In this document: piece by piece, positions 35,081 to 45,408 of the stretch
How positions within the stretch are numbered: position 1 is the stretch's first letter
Layout of the letters: each line of letters starts with the position of its first letter
Assembly: GCF_038006205.1 (NCBI RefSeq)
Contig: NZ_JBBOUU010000001.1
Coordinates: 3,531,001-3,595,000, forward strand
Direction of reading: 5' to 3'
DNA: 64,000 nt
Origin: Solibacillus sp. FSL R7-0668
Lineage (GTDB): Bacteria > Bacillota > Bacilli > Bacillales_A > Planococcaceae
The notes under the pieces: model-generated
What the model saw: the letters and a program-made list of their open reading frames with translations, nothing else
What the model was told of the DNA's origin: nothing
Database searches by the model: none
Position numbers and translations under genes: made by a program

Positions 35081-35593
35081 TTAATTTTCTCGTGGATTTT
35101 CCGGACCTTGTAAATCCAGCTGATAAAACACTAAATCTAGCCAGCGATTAAATTTATAGCCGGCATTTCGGATTGTACCACTATACGTAAAGCCTAGTTT
35201 TTCGTGAATAACAATGCTTGCTTCATTTTCTTTATCAATCCCGGCAACCATCGTTTTCACTTCATGCACCGTTGCATGATTAATTAGTACATGCATTAAT
35301 TTTGTCGCAATGCCCTTTTTGTAATGATTTTTGTGTACATAGACAGAATGCTCCACTGTATATTGATACGCAGGATAAGCGCGGAAGCTACCATATGTTG
35401 CATAGCCTGCTACTTCACCATCCACCTCAAATACAAATAATGGCTCACCTTTCGCTTGCTTTTGCTCAAACCACTCGAGGCGTTGTTCGAATGTCTGCTC
35501 CTTATACATATAAATGGCTGTTGAATGTAAAATATTATCGTTAAAAATCTCTAAAATTGTCGGTACATCTTCTTTGGTTGCGCTTCGAATCAT
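35081..35593 (-). CDS. GNAT-family N-acetyltransferase, phosphinothricin acetyltransferase-like
   Basis: 170 residues; full GNAT fold. Motifs: MIRSATKEDVPTILEIFND at the start, VAGYATYGSFR, EHSVYVHKNHYKKGIATKLMHVLI (acetyl-CoA loop) and GIDKENEASIVIHEKLGFTYSGTIRNAGYKF. This pattern is that of the Pat/YncA group that acetylates amino-acid analogues such as phosphinothricin or methionine sulfoximine. Single gene; actual substrate unknown. Confidence 0.85.
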   Translation of the reverse strand: MIRSATKEDVPTILEIFNDNILHSTAIYMYKEQTFEQRLEWFEQKQAKGEPLFVFEVDGEVAGYATYGSFRAYPAYQYTVEHSVYVHKNHYKKGIATKLMHVLINHATVHEVKTMVAGIDKENEASIVIHEKLGFTYSGTIRNAGYKFNRWLDLVFYQLDLQGPENPREN

Positions 35594-35617
35594 TGGTAAA
35601 CCCTCCCCTTGAATTTA

Positions 35618-35651
35618 GAAAACCGCCCTATTTGAAAATAGGACGGCTCAT
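35618..35651 (-). terminator. Intrinsic terminator of metH
   Basis: AGCCGTCCTATTT pairs with AAATAGGGCGGTT, then TTTTC, about 70 bases after the metH stop. Confidence 0.75.
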
Positions 35652-35723
35652 TACTCACCTGCACCCTGCGTCATTGCATCGGGCTTAATTTACAGTAGTG
35701 TTTGAACACTTACGTAAAAGTAG

Positions 35724-38700
35724 TTATACATTAAAGTATCGTGCATCTGGATGGGCAAACACAATTGCCGACACACTTGCTTCTGGTTCCATCATAAAGC
35801 CTTCAGTTAATTGTACACCTATTTGCTCTGGCTTTAATACAGCAAATAATTTTTCTTGGTCTTCTAAATTCGGACATGCAGGATAGCCGAAGCTGAAGCG
35901 CTGCCCTTGATACTTCGCTGCAAAACGGTCGCGCATCGTGAAGTCCGTTGCATCTGGGAAGCCCCACTGATCGCGGATTTCTTGGTGAATACGTTCCGCA
36001 AAGCCTTCTGCAAGTTCCAGTGCCGTTGCTTGTAGAGCATGGCTTTCTAAAAACTTACCCGCTTTTTTTAATTCATTCGCTTTTTTACTTACACCTTTAC
36101 CCGCTGTCACAACCATGAGTGCGATATAATCCATTTCTCCGCTTGCAACCGGCTTTAAATAATCGGCTAAGCATAGGAATGGTGCCGTTTGCTGACGCGG
36201 GAATGTGAAGCGCTGAATTTCTGTCTTCGCATCTTCCGGGCTGTATACAACAACATCATCACCATCTGATTGCGCTGGGTAAAATTGATACATACCTGAA
36301 GCACTTAATTCCCCACTATTTAAATAACCATTTACTAAGTCATTTAACAAAATCGCGCGTTCGTCTTGATCAGCCAATAACTGCTCTAAATTCCCTTTTA
36401 GACCTAAGTGATGACCGATCAATGTACGCAAATTCACATAGGGCTGTAAGTGTGCAACGGAATAATCACGTTTAATATGTGGTACTAAATCTTTTGGTAC
36501 AAATACATTCGCATCACCAACTGTACGCACAGGCTTTTCCGCAACCACTACTGCGGGACGTGCCGCGCGTTTTGCATCCGCTTCTAATCGTTGTTCACGC
36601 GATGCACTTAATTCCGCTATTAAACTTTCTCGCTCGTCTTCGTTCATTAAACGATTGGCCTGCTCTAAGCCTTGCATCGCATCTTTCGAATAAATAACCG
36701 GTCCATCATATTGCTCGGCAATTTTTGTTTCTGTAAAGCGACGTGATAATGCAGCGCCACCCACTAAAATCGGCACATCAATACCCGCTTCCTTAAAGTC
36801 TTGCGCGGTAATGACCATTTGCTGAGCTGATTTTACAAGTAAACCAGATAACCCAACAAAGTCCGGTTTTTCTTTGCGGATAGCTTCAATTAGCTGTGCT
36901 GGTGTTACTTTAATTCCCAAATCCACAACACGGTAGCCGTTATTACTTAAAATAATATCGACTAAGTTTTTACCGATGTCATGTACATCCCCCTTAACGG
37001 TTGCAAGCACCATCGTTCCTTTACTTGCAGATGTATCGCCTTTTTCCATGAACTGCTCTAAATGCGCAACAGCCGCTTTCATGACACCCGCACTTTGAAG
37101 TACTTCGGCTACAATTAATTGATTGGCGTTAAATAAACGACCAACTTCCGCCATCCCCTCCATTAAAGGTCCATTAATAATATCTAAAGGCGTATCAAAA
37201 ATTTGACGCGCCGCATCTAAATCTTCAATTAGCCCTTCTTTTGTACCTTCTAAAATATAGTACGCAAGTCGTTCCTCTACTGTTGCTGGTAATTCCTTCA
37301 CAACCGCATCTTTCTTTTTATCACGATAAAAGTCGGTAAATACGGCAAGTGTTTCATCATTCGTATTGAAAATTAAATCATTTGCTAATTTAATTTCCTC
37401 CTCTGGAATCGATGCATAACGCTCTAATTTTTCCGTATTGACAATCGCATAATCTAAGCCCGCTTGTGTACAGTGATATAAATACACCGCATTTAACACT
37501 TCACGCCCAACTGGTGGTAAGCCGAATGATACATTACTTACACCAAGCACCGTTAAGCAGCCTGGTAAGTTTTCTTTAATTAAGCGAATGCCCTCAATTG
37601 TTTCTTCCGCCGCTCCAATATATTGTTCATCCCCTGTACCAACTGGGAACATTAATGGGTCGAAAATAATATCCTCTGGTGACATGCCCCATTTTTCCGT
37701 TAATAGTTTAAATGAACGCTGTGCCACTTCCAATTTTTTCTCGCGTGTTACAGCCATCCCAACTTCATCGATTGTTCCCACAACAAGCGCTGCACCATAT
37801 TTTTTGACAAGTGGCATCACTGCATCAAAGCGTTCTTCGCCATCTTCTAGGTTGATTGAGTTAATGATGGCCTTCCCTTGTGAAAACTTCAATGCCTCTT
37901 CCATTACCTTCTCGTCCGTTGAGTCAATGACAAGTGGCACTTTGACCTTCTTCACTACTTCCTGCATGAAGTTTTTCATATCCTCAACTTCATCGCGGTC
38001 AGGATTAGCTAAGCAAATATCAATAACATGTGCACCGTTTTTCACTTGCGCACGGGCAATTTCGGCTGCTTCCTCAAATTTTCCATCAATAATCAAGTTT
38101 TTAAATTTACGTGAACCAATTACGTTTGTACGCTCTCCAATAAACAATGGACGCATCGATTCATCGTATTGCAATGGCTCAATTCCTGAAACGACATGAC
38201 CATGTGTTGTTTCTTTTGGCTTGCGCGGTGCATAACTTGCTACAGCCTCTCGAATGGCAGCAATATGCGCTGGTGTTGTCCCACAGCAGCCCCCTACAAT
38301 ATTTAACCAGCCTTTTTCAGCAAAACCTTGTAGCTTTTTCGATAATGAATCCGGCGTTTCATGATAGCAGCCTTCTTCATCAGGAAGCCCCGCATTCGGA
38401 TAACAACTAATATAGCCATTTGAAAGCTCTGCTAATGAACGAATATGATCCGTCATAAATTCTGGGCCTGTCGCACAGTTTAATCCAACCGATAATGGCT
38501 TAATATGCTCGATTGAAATGTAAAATGCTTCAATGGATTGACCAGCTAATGTTGTTCCCATCGGCTCAATTGTTCCGGAAATCATCACGGGAAGCTCTTT
38601 CCCTAATTCAGTAAATGCACGATGAATGGCAATTGTACCAGCCTTTACATTTAGCATATCTTGTGATGTTTCAAGTAGTAATAAATCCGAGCCGGCCTCA

Positions 38701-39155
38701 ATTAATGTTTTGGCCTGTATATAAAAGTTTTCTTCTAATTCTTCAAATGTAATACCACCTGTTACGGATAAGGTTTTTGTTGTTGGGCCAATCGCACCTG
38801 CAACAAAACGAGGCCATTCTGGTGTTGAATACTCACGTGCTGCCTCTACTGCTAGTTCTACAGCTCGTGTATTAATTTCAACAGCCTTATGCCCTAAGTC
38901 ATATTCATTCAATACAAGCGGTGTCGCACCAAATGTATTCGTACAAATAATATCTGCACCAGCTTCTAAATACGCACGATGAATTTTCCCTAACACATCA
39001 GGACGTGTGATGACTAGGTTTTCGTTACAGCCATCTAAATCCTCGCCACCGAAATCTTCGTATGTTAAATTTTCAGCCTGTAGCATCGTCCCCATGGCAC
39101 CATCGATGATTAATATTCTTTTTTGTAATTGCTCATGAATTGGATGTTTCGACAT
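35724..39155 (-). CDS. metH: Cobalamin-dependent methionine synthase
   Basis: 1143 residues. Four modules in order: homocysteine-binding with zinc Cys in VGGCCGTTPAH (about 288), methyltetrahydrofolate/pterin-binding (FIGERTNVIGSRKFKNLI.., NDVSFGLP-like SNVSFGLPP), cobalamin-binding with DVHDIGKNLV (His ligand, about 740), and the C-terminal SAM-reactivation domain. Transfers methyl from methyl-THF to homocysteine. Overlaps the end of the upstream bifunctional MTHFR gene by 23 bases, so translation is probably coupled. The SAM riboswitch upstream of that gene covers both. Confidence 0.97.
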   Translation of the reverse strand: MSKHPIHEQLQKRILIIDGAMGTMLQAENLTYEDFGGEDLDGCNENLVITRPDVLGKIHRAYLEAGADIICTNTFGATPLVLNEYDLGHKAVEINTRAVELAVEAAREYSTPEWPRFVAGAIGPTTKTLSVTGGITFEELEENFYIQAKTLIEAGSDLLLLETSQDMLNVKAGTIAIHRAFTELGKELPVMISGTIEPMGTTLAGQSIEAFYISIEHIKPLSVGLNCATGPEFMTDHIRSLAELSNGYISCYPNAGLPDEEGCYHETPDSLSKKLQGFAEKGWLNIVGGCCGTTPAHIAAIREAVASYAPRKPKETTHGHVVSGIEPLQYDESMRPLFIGERTNVIGSRKFKNLIIDGKFEEAAEIARAQVKNGAHVIDICLANPDRDEVEDMKNFMQEVVKKVKVPLVIDSTDEKVMEEALKFSQGKAIINSINLEDGEERFDAVMPLVKKYGAALVVGTIDEVGMAVTREKKLEVAQRSFKLLTEKWGMSPEDIIFDPLMFPVGTGDEQYIGAAEETIEGIRLIKENLPGCLTVLGVSNVSFGLPPVGREVLNAVYLYHCTQAGLDYAIVNTEKLERYASIPEEEIKLANDLIFNTNDETLAVFTDFYRDKKKDAVVKELPATVEERLAYYILEGTKEGLIEDLDAARQIFDTPLDIINGPLMEGMAEVGRLFNANQLIVAEVLQSAGVMKAAVAHLEQFMEKGDTSASKGTMVLATVKGDVHDIGKNLVDIILSNNGYRVVDLGIKVTPAQLIEAIRKEKPDFVGLSGLLVKSAQQMVITAQDFKEAGIDVPILVGGAALSRRFTETKIAEQYDGPVIYSKDAMQGLEQANRLMNEDERESLIAELSASREQRLEADAKRAARPAVVVAEKPVRTVGDANVFVPKDLVPHIKRDYSVAHLQPYVNLRTLIGHHLGLKGNLEQLLADQDERAILLNDLVNGYLNSGELSASGMYQFYPAQSDGDDVVVYSPEDAKTEIQRFTFPRQQTAPFLCLADYLKPVASGEMDYIALMVVTAGKGVSKKANELKKAGKFLESHALQATALELAEGFAERIHQEIRDQWGFPDATDFTMRDRFAAKYQGQRFSFGYPACPNLEDQEKLFAVLKPEQIGVQLTEGFMMEPEASVSAIVFAHPDARYFNV

Positions 39156-41013
39156 TTGTTTTTTCTCCTTTGCGTTTCGCGTCGTACTGTTTGACGTAAT
39201 CCATTAAATGCAGCGTCATATCGTAGCGTAAAAACGGTGTAATTAAATAAATTCCATTGAAATACTGACAGGCTGTATCAAGTAGCTCTTCTGCGATTGC
39301 TAAGCCCTCTTTCGTTGCAGCTTCTTTATCATCGCCACATGCTGCCATACGTGCGAGTACATCGTCTGATAGTTTAATTCCTGGCACCTCATGATGTAAA
39401 AACTCGGCACTACGAGACGAGGTAAGTGGCATAATCCCAATATAAATCGGTGTTTCTAAATGCTTTGTTGCCTCGTAGATTTCGATGATTTTTTCTTTTG
39501 TGTAAACCGGCTGTGAGATGAAATAATCCGCACCGTGCTCAATTTTCTTCTCTAAGCGCTGTACCGCTCGATCTAATACACGGACATTGGGGTTAAATGC
39601 TGCCGCTACAGAGAAGTTCGACTGTTTACGTAAAGTTTTCCCGGTAAATGACATCCCTTTATTTAATTGTTTAATAAGTGAAATTAGCTCCATTGATGAC
39701 ACATCATACACGCTTGTTGCTCCTGGGAAATCGCCTACCTTTGTCGGGTCACCTGTTACAACGAGAATATCGTGCAGTTCAAGTGCGTCCAGCCCCATTA
39801 AGTGCGACTGTAGACCAATTAAATTACGGTCACGACAAGTTAAATGCGGTAATGAACGAATGCCCTGTTCCTTTAAGATAGCCGCCATTGCAATATTACT
39901 AATGCGTGGAGAAGCCAAGGAATTATCAGCCATCATGACAACATCTGCACCCGCATCTGCTAATTGTTTTGCGCCTTCGACAAAGCCATCAATTTCTAAA
40001 TGACGTGGTGTGTCTAGCTCCACAATTACGGAACGCTCACGCTTTACTTTTTCGTGCAGCGGCTCGAATTTTCGCGGTTCTGCAACACGTACAAATTCTG
40101 TCCATCCTGGCATTTTCTTCTTTTCCTCTAATGGCGCCAGCTGTGCTAAGCGCTTTTTAGCAGCCGCAATATGCTTTGGTGTTGTCCCACAGCAGCCTCC
40201 GATTAAACGTACCCCTTGATTGACTAACTCTACTGCGGCACGCGCAAAATAATCGGTTTCGGATTCATAGACAATGCGCCCGTCCTCCACATCTAATAGT
40301 GAGGCATTGGGATAAGCCGAAAGATAAGCCTTTTCCGGTAAATTTACACGTTCAAATGCTTGAATCGTATGGAAAGGGCCAAGGCGACAGTTACTACCAA
40401 CGATGTCTGCACCCAATCTTTCAAGGTCATGCAATGCTTCATTTAACGACATACCATTTTTCAAGATCCCCGCCTCTTGCATCGTTACCTGGGCAATAAT
40501 CGGTAAATCCGTTAAAGAACGTAGCAAATGAACACTATGTGATAACTCTTCAAAATCATAGTAGGTTTCTAATAAAAAGCCGTCTGGTTCACCCGCTAAT
40601 AACACTTCAACCTGTTCTTGAAAAGCGGCTAAAATTTCTTCTAATGTTGCGTCGCTTTTGCGAATGCCACGAATCCCGCCAATTGTCGCAAGCACATATT
40701 GTCCACCTGGTGCTGCCGCGCGCTTGGCAATCGCTAATGCCGCTTCGTTAAATTCCTGCACACGTCCCTCATAGCCATAGCGAGCTAGTTTAATGGCATT
40801 GGCACCATATGTATTCGTCTGAATAATGTCTGCACCAGCGGCAATGTATTCCCCATGAATTTTTTCAATAATTTCAGGACGGGCAATATTCATTTCCTCA
40901 TGACAATAATCCAGTCCATATGAATATAATAATGTCCCAATTGCCCCATCCGCCGTTAATACCTTCGTCTTTAAATCTTGTAATAAACCCATCGCCATCA
41001 CTCCATCATTCAC
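39133..41013 (-). CDS. Bifunctional homocysteine S-methyltransferase / methylenetetrahydrofolate reductase (YitJ-like)
   Basis: About 620 residues. N-terminal half is a homocysteine methyltransferase barrel (GAIGTLLYSYG, GSNCRLGP, zinc Cys in IGGCCGTTPKH near 278); C-terminal half is a 5,10-methylene-THF reductase (EHGADYFISQPVYTKEKI, PIYIGIMPLTS). It makes methyl-THF for MetH. The frame opens at 41013, but GGAG 8 bases before the ATG at 40992 (MGLLQDLKTK) marks the likelier start. An S-box leader controls it. Confidence 0.93.
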   Translation of the reverse strand: MNDGVMAMGLLQDLKTKVLTADGAIGTLLYSYGLDYCHEEMNIARPEIIEKIHGEYIAAGADIIQTNTYGANAIKLARYGYEGRVQEFNEAALAIAKRAAAPGGQYVLATIGGIRGIRKSDATLEEILAAFQEQVEVLLAGEPDGFLLETYYDFEELSHSVHLLRSLTDLPIIAQVTMQEAGILKNGMSLNEALHDLERLGADIVGSNCRLGPFHTIQAFERVNLPEKAYLSAYPNASLLDVEDGRIVYESETDYFARAAVELVNQGVRLIGGCCGTTPKHIAAAKKRLAQLAPLEEKKKMPGWTEFVRVAEPRKFEPLHEKVKRERSVIVELDTPRHLEIDGFVEGAKQLADAGADVVMMADNSLASPRISNIAMAAILKEQGIRSLPHLTCRDRNLIGLQSHLMGLDALELHDILVVTGDPTKVGDFPGATSVYDVSSMELISLIKQLNKGMSFTGKTLRKQSNFSVAAAFNPNVRVLDRAVQRLEKKIEHGADYFISQPVYTKEKIIEIYEATKHLETPIYIGIMPLTSSRSAEFLHHEVPGIKLSDDVLARMAACGDDKEAATKEGLAIAEELLDTACQYFNGIYLITPFLRYDMTLHLMDYVKQYDAKRKGEKTNVETSNS

Positions 41014-41036
41014 AGTATTTTCAGTTTATTAGCTAT

Positions 41037-41197
41037 ACGAAAAAGCCTTCTTTTCATATAAAAAGAAGGCTTCTATCTTAAAGAATTTAGTTTCCTTCTC
41101 ATCTTCTGGCATGCGCCAACTGGATTTAGCACCTGACATATTGTTGGTTGCTGAAGCTTCATCGGGCCAGTTCCCTCTACTTCTCTTGATAAGAAAT
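41037..41197 (-). promoter_or_regulatory. SAM-I (S-box) riboswitch with terminator
   Basis: Minus strand: CTTATCAAGAGAAGTAGAGG, GAACTGGCCCGATGAAGCTT, CAGCAACC and the closing GATGAGAAGG are the S-box core (about 41089-41197). The terminator AAGCCTTCTTTT / AAAAGAAGGCTT plus T5 lies at 41037-41073. AGAAGG at the 3' P1 side can pair with CCTTCT of the terminator, giving the antiterminator. SAM excess stops transcription of the methionine genes. Confidence 0.95.
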
Positions 41198-41329
41198 TTT
41201 ATGAATTTTTCAAATAATTAAGTGAATCATACCGTTATCGCACACGCTCGTCAACCCTTTATGCAAATAAAGTGAAACTTCAAACATTGGAAGCGCTTCA
41301 TCTTGACGAATTGGCTGTTGTTCTAATTA

Positions 41330-42718
41330 TTAGATGATTTTCGATAAGATTTGATCGGCTGTTTTTTTACCATTTTGGATACATGCCCCAATACCTACAC
41401 CAAAATATGAACAGCCAGCTAGTAACACATTCGGATAGCGCTGTGCTAACTCCCTTACAACAACACCTAATGCTTCATTATGTGCCAAATCATAGCGTGG
41501 CATTTTGTCGATCCATTTAGTCACCTTCACAACTGTCGGCTCTGCTTCAATCCCAAGACTTAACTTGATGTCTTCCAGTGCCACTTGTGTCAGCTCTTCA
41601 TCCGTCATCGCCGCTAATTGCTCGTAGCGTGGGTTAATGTTCTTATAGAAAAGACGGACAAGTAAATTGCCTTCTGCAGATGTATGCTTCCATTTACGGC
41701 TTGTCCATGTAGAAGCATTGCACACTAAATCGGAATGGTGTGAGACGATAAAGCCGGTACCATCTGCTGGCAGGACGCTATCTGCCACATCAAAGCCCAC
41801 ATACATCGTTAATGCAGAAGCATTGGTGAATTTTTCAAGTTGCTCATCGATGACCGGATCTTGTAAAACCGCTCGAACTGTTTGGTTAGGTGTTGCAAGA
41901 ACAACAACATCCGCTGCAATTGTTTCATGATCCAGCACGACATCATATTTTTCACCGCGCTTATGAACGGCTTGTATTGCTGTATTCTTCTTGAACTCTA
42001 CGGTTGTCAGCGTTTGCTCTAAGCGATCAATCAACGCAGATAAACCGGTTTTAAAGGAAATAAATTTTTTATTGGCCGCTTTATCAAATTGCTCCCGATT
42101 TGCTTCAAAGCCTTTTATAATCGAACCATACTCATTTTTATAATCGACTAAATACGGCAATGTTGAATTCAAGCTAAGCTGATATAAATCGCCCGAATAG
42201 ACACCTGCTAATACTGGGGCAATTTGCTTGCGTACAATTTCTTCTCCTAAAAAGTACTCTAAAAATTGGCCAATGGAGCTTTCTTTTGTGAAATTTTTAT
42301 TCGGAAGCTGCAAATCTTCTAGCGCTCTTTGCTTGCCCTCTTCTGAAATTAACGTACTTGCCATTAAAGACTCCACACTCATCGGAATGCCAAATGTCGA
42401 GCCCGCTGGAATCGCATGCAGCTCGTTATTCGTATGAATGTATGAAATACCCGTCTCGTTGTACACAAGCTCTTGTTCAAATTCTAATTCCTTTACGAGC
42501 TCTAGCACTCCCGGATGACGCGCCACGATGGAATCCGCACCCGTTTCCATAATGAAGCCACCTTCATGTTCTGAATGAATTTTTCCTCCTAAATAGTTAT
42601 TTCTTTCAACTACTACTAATCGTGCTTCAACATTTTGTTCGACCATTAGTTTACTCAAATAATGCATCGTTGTTAAGCCTGTAATTCCGCCGCCTACCAC
42701 TACTATTGTTTTCATCAT
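41330..42718 (-). CDS. hemY: Coproporphyrinogen III oxidase / protoporphyrinogen oxidase (HemY/CgoX)
   Basis: 462 residues; FAD enzyme of heme synthesis, in Gram-positives mostly acting on coproporphyrinogen III. N-terminal dinucleotide fold VVGGGITGLTTMHYL, then NNYLGGKIHSEHEGGFIMETGADSIVA, and C-terminal FAD contact LLAGCSYFGVGIGACIQNG. Not linked here with hemE/hemH. Full length. Confidence 0.94.
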   Translation of the reverse strand: MMKTIVVVGGGITGLTTMHYLSKLMVEQNVEARLVVVERNNYLGGKIHSEHEGGFIMETGADSIVARHPGVLELVKELEFEQELVYNETGISYIHTNNELHAIPAGSTFGIPMSVESLMASTLISEEGKQRALEDLQLPNKNFTKESSIGQFLEYFLGEEIVRKQIAPVLAGVYSGDLYQLSLNSTLPYLVDYKNEYGSIIKGFEANREQFDKAANKKFISFKTGLSALIDRLEQTLTTVEFKKNTAIQAVHKRGEKYDVVLDHETIAADVVVLATPNQTVRAVLQDPVIDEQLEKFTNASALTMYVGFDVADSVLPADGTGFIVSHHSDLVCNASTWTSRKWKHTSAEGNLLVRLFYKNINPRYEQLAAMTDEELTQVALEDIKLSLGIEAEPTVVKVTKWIDKMPRYDLAHNEALGVVVRELAQRYPNVLLAGCSYFGVGIGACIQNGKKTADQILSKII

Positions 42719-42826
42719 TTAATCGCTCCTATACATTCGCACTCTTCCTCTTGTGTTAAGTATAAGCTTTTCCAACGAAAAATTGGACTGACGGATATTA
42801 CAAATTTGTATATAAAGAACAAAAGT

Positions 42827-42994
42827 GCTAAAGCGCCCTTCCAACTCCGAGTGAGCAAAACGCCAAGTCCATGTGGCATGCTCCCAATGACTCACATCGT
42901 GTGAACCTCAGGCATTGTAGGGCCCGACGCAAAAGTAAACGCTCCACCACTTTTGCAGGAGGGTTCGAAATGACCGAGGAGTTGGCGCTTTAGC
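42827..42994. repeat. 168-base structured element of unknown family
   Basis: Ends are long inverted arms: GCTAAAGCGCC(CTT)CCAACTCC and GGAGTTGGCGCTTTAGC. Inside are GCAAAAGT/ACTTTTGC (around 42929-42956), CACATCGTGTG, ATGTG/CACAT and CAATG/CATTG pairings. The segment is clearly richer in G+C than the DNA around it and carries no reading frame. It could be a dispersed palindromic repeat (MITE-like) or a structured RNA; I do not recognise the family. Confidence 0.6.
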
Positions 42995-43063
42995 CTAGAC
43001 GTAAAGTAAATCCTTACGAAAATGTTATACACAATGCGAATATCTATATTTTCCTTAACAAAA

Positions 43064-43102
43064 GCAAAAGCGCATGCTAAATGATTCCTTTAACATGCGC
43101 TA
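43064..43102 (-). terminator. Intrinsic terminator of hemAT
   Basis: AGCGCATG pairs with CATGCGCT around a 17-base loop, followed by TTTGCTTTTG on the minus strand. Confidence 0.75.
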
Positions 43103-43106
43103 ATGA

Positions 43107-44402
43107 TTAATCTTTTAAGGACTGCGAAACATTGGCTAATGCATCGGCTGCGTAAGTTACTTCATCAAACGCACTGCCTAGTTCTAAAATAACCTCGCCA
43201 ATTTGCTCCGATTCTTGTTCTACTAAATGGTTTTGCGCCTTTGCTGCCTGCACAGATTCTACAATGGCATTAAACTGTATTTCTGTATCATGCATACTTT
43301 CTTCGCCATTACTGACCGCTGCTTTAATTTCTTTTAGTGATTCTTGAAGCTTGGTTGTGCGAATATGTGTATTACGCAGTAACGCTGCCACATTCGTTGC
43401 AGATTCCTTCGTTTGCTCTGAAAGCTTGCGTACCTCTCCTGATACTACTGCAAAGCCTTTCCCAGCTTCTCCAGCACGTGCCGCTTCAATCGCCGCATTT
43501 AATGCTAATAAATTCGTTTGGTTGGCAACATCTGATACGATGCTCATGGTAGATTCCATTTCTTTTGAGATTTCTGCCATCTTGTCCATTTCCTCGGAAA
43601 TGATTTCCACTGAATGTTGAATTGCCTTCATACTAACGGCTTGCTGCTGAATTTGAGTCTTTCCTTGATGCGCCTGCTCAGTTGTCATTTCAGAATAGTT
43701 TATCGCTTTTTTTACATATGCAACCATCACTTCTGATTGGCTAGTCAATTGATGGAAGGACGCATTTGTTTGCTCTGAAATTGCGGCTAAGTTCGCTGAG
43801 GATCCGATAATCGCATTGCTCACTTCCCGCTTTTCTTGCCCTAATTTCTCCTTCAAAACATCAATCACAAGCTCATATTCCTCAAGAACAACCTGTTGCT
43901 CAAAATTTAGTATTTTTGACATCGCTGCGATCGTATGGTAGCGCTGGCTATCCTGTTTAATATGCCGTTGTACAAGGCTTATAAAATCTGTGAGTATACT
44001 TTGAAACGCACCGATATACCATTTCGTTTTCAGCCCGATATGAACATGCACACGAGCAATTTTTTTCCGTTTTTCGAAATATTCCGAGTCGATGACACCA
44101 TCAAACATTTCACTAATATGACGCTTTAATGTTACTTTCAAGCGTTCCACTGAGCTATGATCATTAATAATTGTCACTAAGCTCTGTTCCATACCTAAAT
44201 TTTTGTAAAATGTATCGACAATCGAGTCGATATTTTCATCTACATGCGGTTTAAAAATCTTTAAGTATTTTAAATCTTCTACTGTTAAATTTAACATTTG
44301 CAGTTGCTTTTTTATTTCTGAATTTTCTTCAACCTCTAACTTCACTTGTACTTGTCCCAAATCTACTGCTTGTGCTTCGTATTTTTCCCTCTTAAAAAAC
44401 AT
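43107..44402 (-). CDS. hemAT: Globin-coupled heme aerotaxis transducer HemAT
   Basis: 431 residues, soluble. Residues about 30-185 form a sensor globin (proximal His in the [19 protein letters not shown] helix, F-helix), and 190-431 the methyl-accepting signalling domain with the invariant hairpin [42 protein letters not shown]. Binds O2 and signals to CheA. No membrane helix. The leader contains a long inverted repeat with a G7 loop. No chemotaxis genes nearby. Confidence 0.93.
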   Translation of the reverse strand: MFFKREKYEAQAVDLGQVQVKLEVEENSEIKKQLQMLNLTVEDLKYLKIFKPHVDENIDSIVDTFYKNLGMEQSLVTIINDHSSVERLKVTLKRHISEMFDGVIDSEYFEKRKKIARVHVHIGLKTKWYIGAFQSILTDFISLVQRHIKQDSQRYHTIAAMSKILNFEQQVVLEEYELVIDVLKEKLGQEKREVSNAIIGSSANLAAISEQTNASFHQLTSQSEVMVAYVKKAINYSEMTTEQAHQGKTQIQQQAVSMKAIQHSVEIISEEMDKMAEISKEMESTMSIVSDVANQTNLLALNAAIEAARAGEAGKGFAVVSGEVRKLSEQTKESATNVAALLRNTHIRTTKLQESLKEIKAAVSNGEESMHDTEIQFNAIVESVQAAKAQNHLVEQESEQIGEVILELGSAFDEVTYAADALANVSQSLKD

Positions 44403-44430
44403 CCGCGACCTCGCCTTTTCCTTTTATAAC

Positions 44431-44489
44431 AAAGAGTTAGCTATCGTTTTGATGATTTCTCCCCCCCAAAACAATAGCTAACCTCTTTG
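44431..44489 (-). other. Long inverted repeat in the hemAT leader
   Basis: CAAAGAG-TTAGCTATCGTTTTG and CAAAACAATAGCTAACCTCTTTG pair over about 20 bp with one mismatch and one bulge. On the minus strand the loop holds seven G followed by AGAAATCATC. It ends about 30 bases before the hemAT start. No T-run follows, so not a plain terminator. The rest of 44490-44799 shows nothing else of note apart from the terminator at its end. Confidence 0.5.
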
Positions 44490-44753
44490 CTCTTACATCT
44501 ATAATTCATCTCTATCATTCACTGAATGCTATAAAATTTTCTCCATTTAATCATTACATTATAATGAAACCGTTAATTTTTTGAAATACTATCTTATCAT
44601 TTCCTTAATATTTTATGCTTTCGCACTAGATAATGAACAAAAACATAGTTATTTCTAAGTATTATGAACAAAGAATCGCACTAAGTTGTTAAAGCAATCT
44701 GTAACTAAAGAGCCAGAATGACGGGTGGAAAAATACGGAATATGTATTCGTAT

Positions 44754-44789
44754 CAAAAAAAGCCTGTCACACTCTTTGGCGACAAGCTT
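44754..44789 (-). terminator. Intrinsic terminator
   Basis: AAGCTTGTC pairs with GACAGGCTT, then TTTTTT, downstream of the 44800-45285 gene. Confidence 0.75.
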
Positions 44790-44799
44790 CTCCTATGAA

Positions 44800-45285
44800 C
44801 TATTGGATTCGTTTTGATAAAGCATTCATTTCCGCCTCAATAGCAGCTGAACGCTTTTCGAAATAGCGAATACGTTCCTCACTCCGATTCTCTAAATGTT
44901 GCTGAGGATCTAGCATATTGATCGCATCATTTACGAACAATTTTAACGTACGGATGCCCGATTCAATCTTTCGGACCTCTTTTCCATAAACAAGTGCGGT
45001 ATTATCTGTCGTTTTGCCCTTTTTCATTTGAAAAATATTTGTATTAATTAGTTGATCAATCGTATAATAACGTTTCGTTTGTTTCTCACTCATAATTTGA
45101 ATTTTTTGATTGTATTTAATGACATCGTTACTATCTAGTCCCGTCTGACTAAAGCCCTTTAAGTATTCCACAATCGTACATAATGTTGTTAAATTTTCTC
45201 GTTGCTCTGCCAACACTTGGTGTAAACTGCGAATTGTGCTCTCATCCTGATGAGAAGAGAATTGCGGAATTGTAGTCATAAACAT
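44800..45285 (-). CDS. Hypothetical helical protein
   Basis: 161 residues from the ATG at 45285 (AGGGAGGG 8 bases before; frame opens at 45306). Mostly long helices with heptad-like spacing (VLAEQRENLTTLCTIVEYL, EERIRYFEKRSAAIEAEMNAL), no Cys-rich, membrane or signal segments. No family recognised. Own terminator. Confidence 0.6.
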   Translation of the reverse strand: MFMTTIPQFSSHQDESTIRSLHQVLAEQRENLTTLCTIVEYLKGFSQTGLDSNDVIKYNQKIQIMSEKQTKRYYTIDQLINTNIFQMKKGKTTDNTALVYGKEVRKIESGIRTLKLFVNDAINMLDPQQHLENRSEERIRYFEKRSAAIEAEMNALSKRIQ

Positions 45286-45408
45286 GAAAATTTCCCTCCC
45301 TAACAAAGTCTTTATACTACTATAGTTCCTAAATTTTTACGAAATGAAACCTAAAATCTGCTCACTCTTACATCGTCTAGCAAAGGCCGTAACATTATAG
45401 CCATAATG

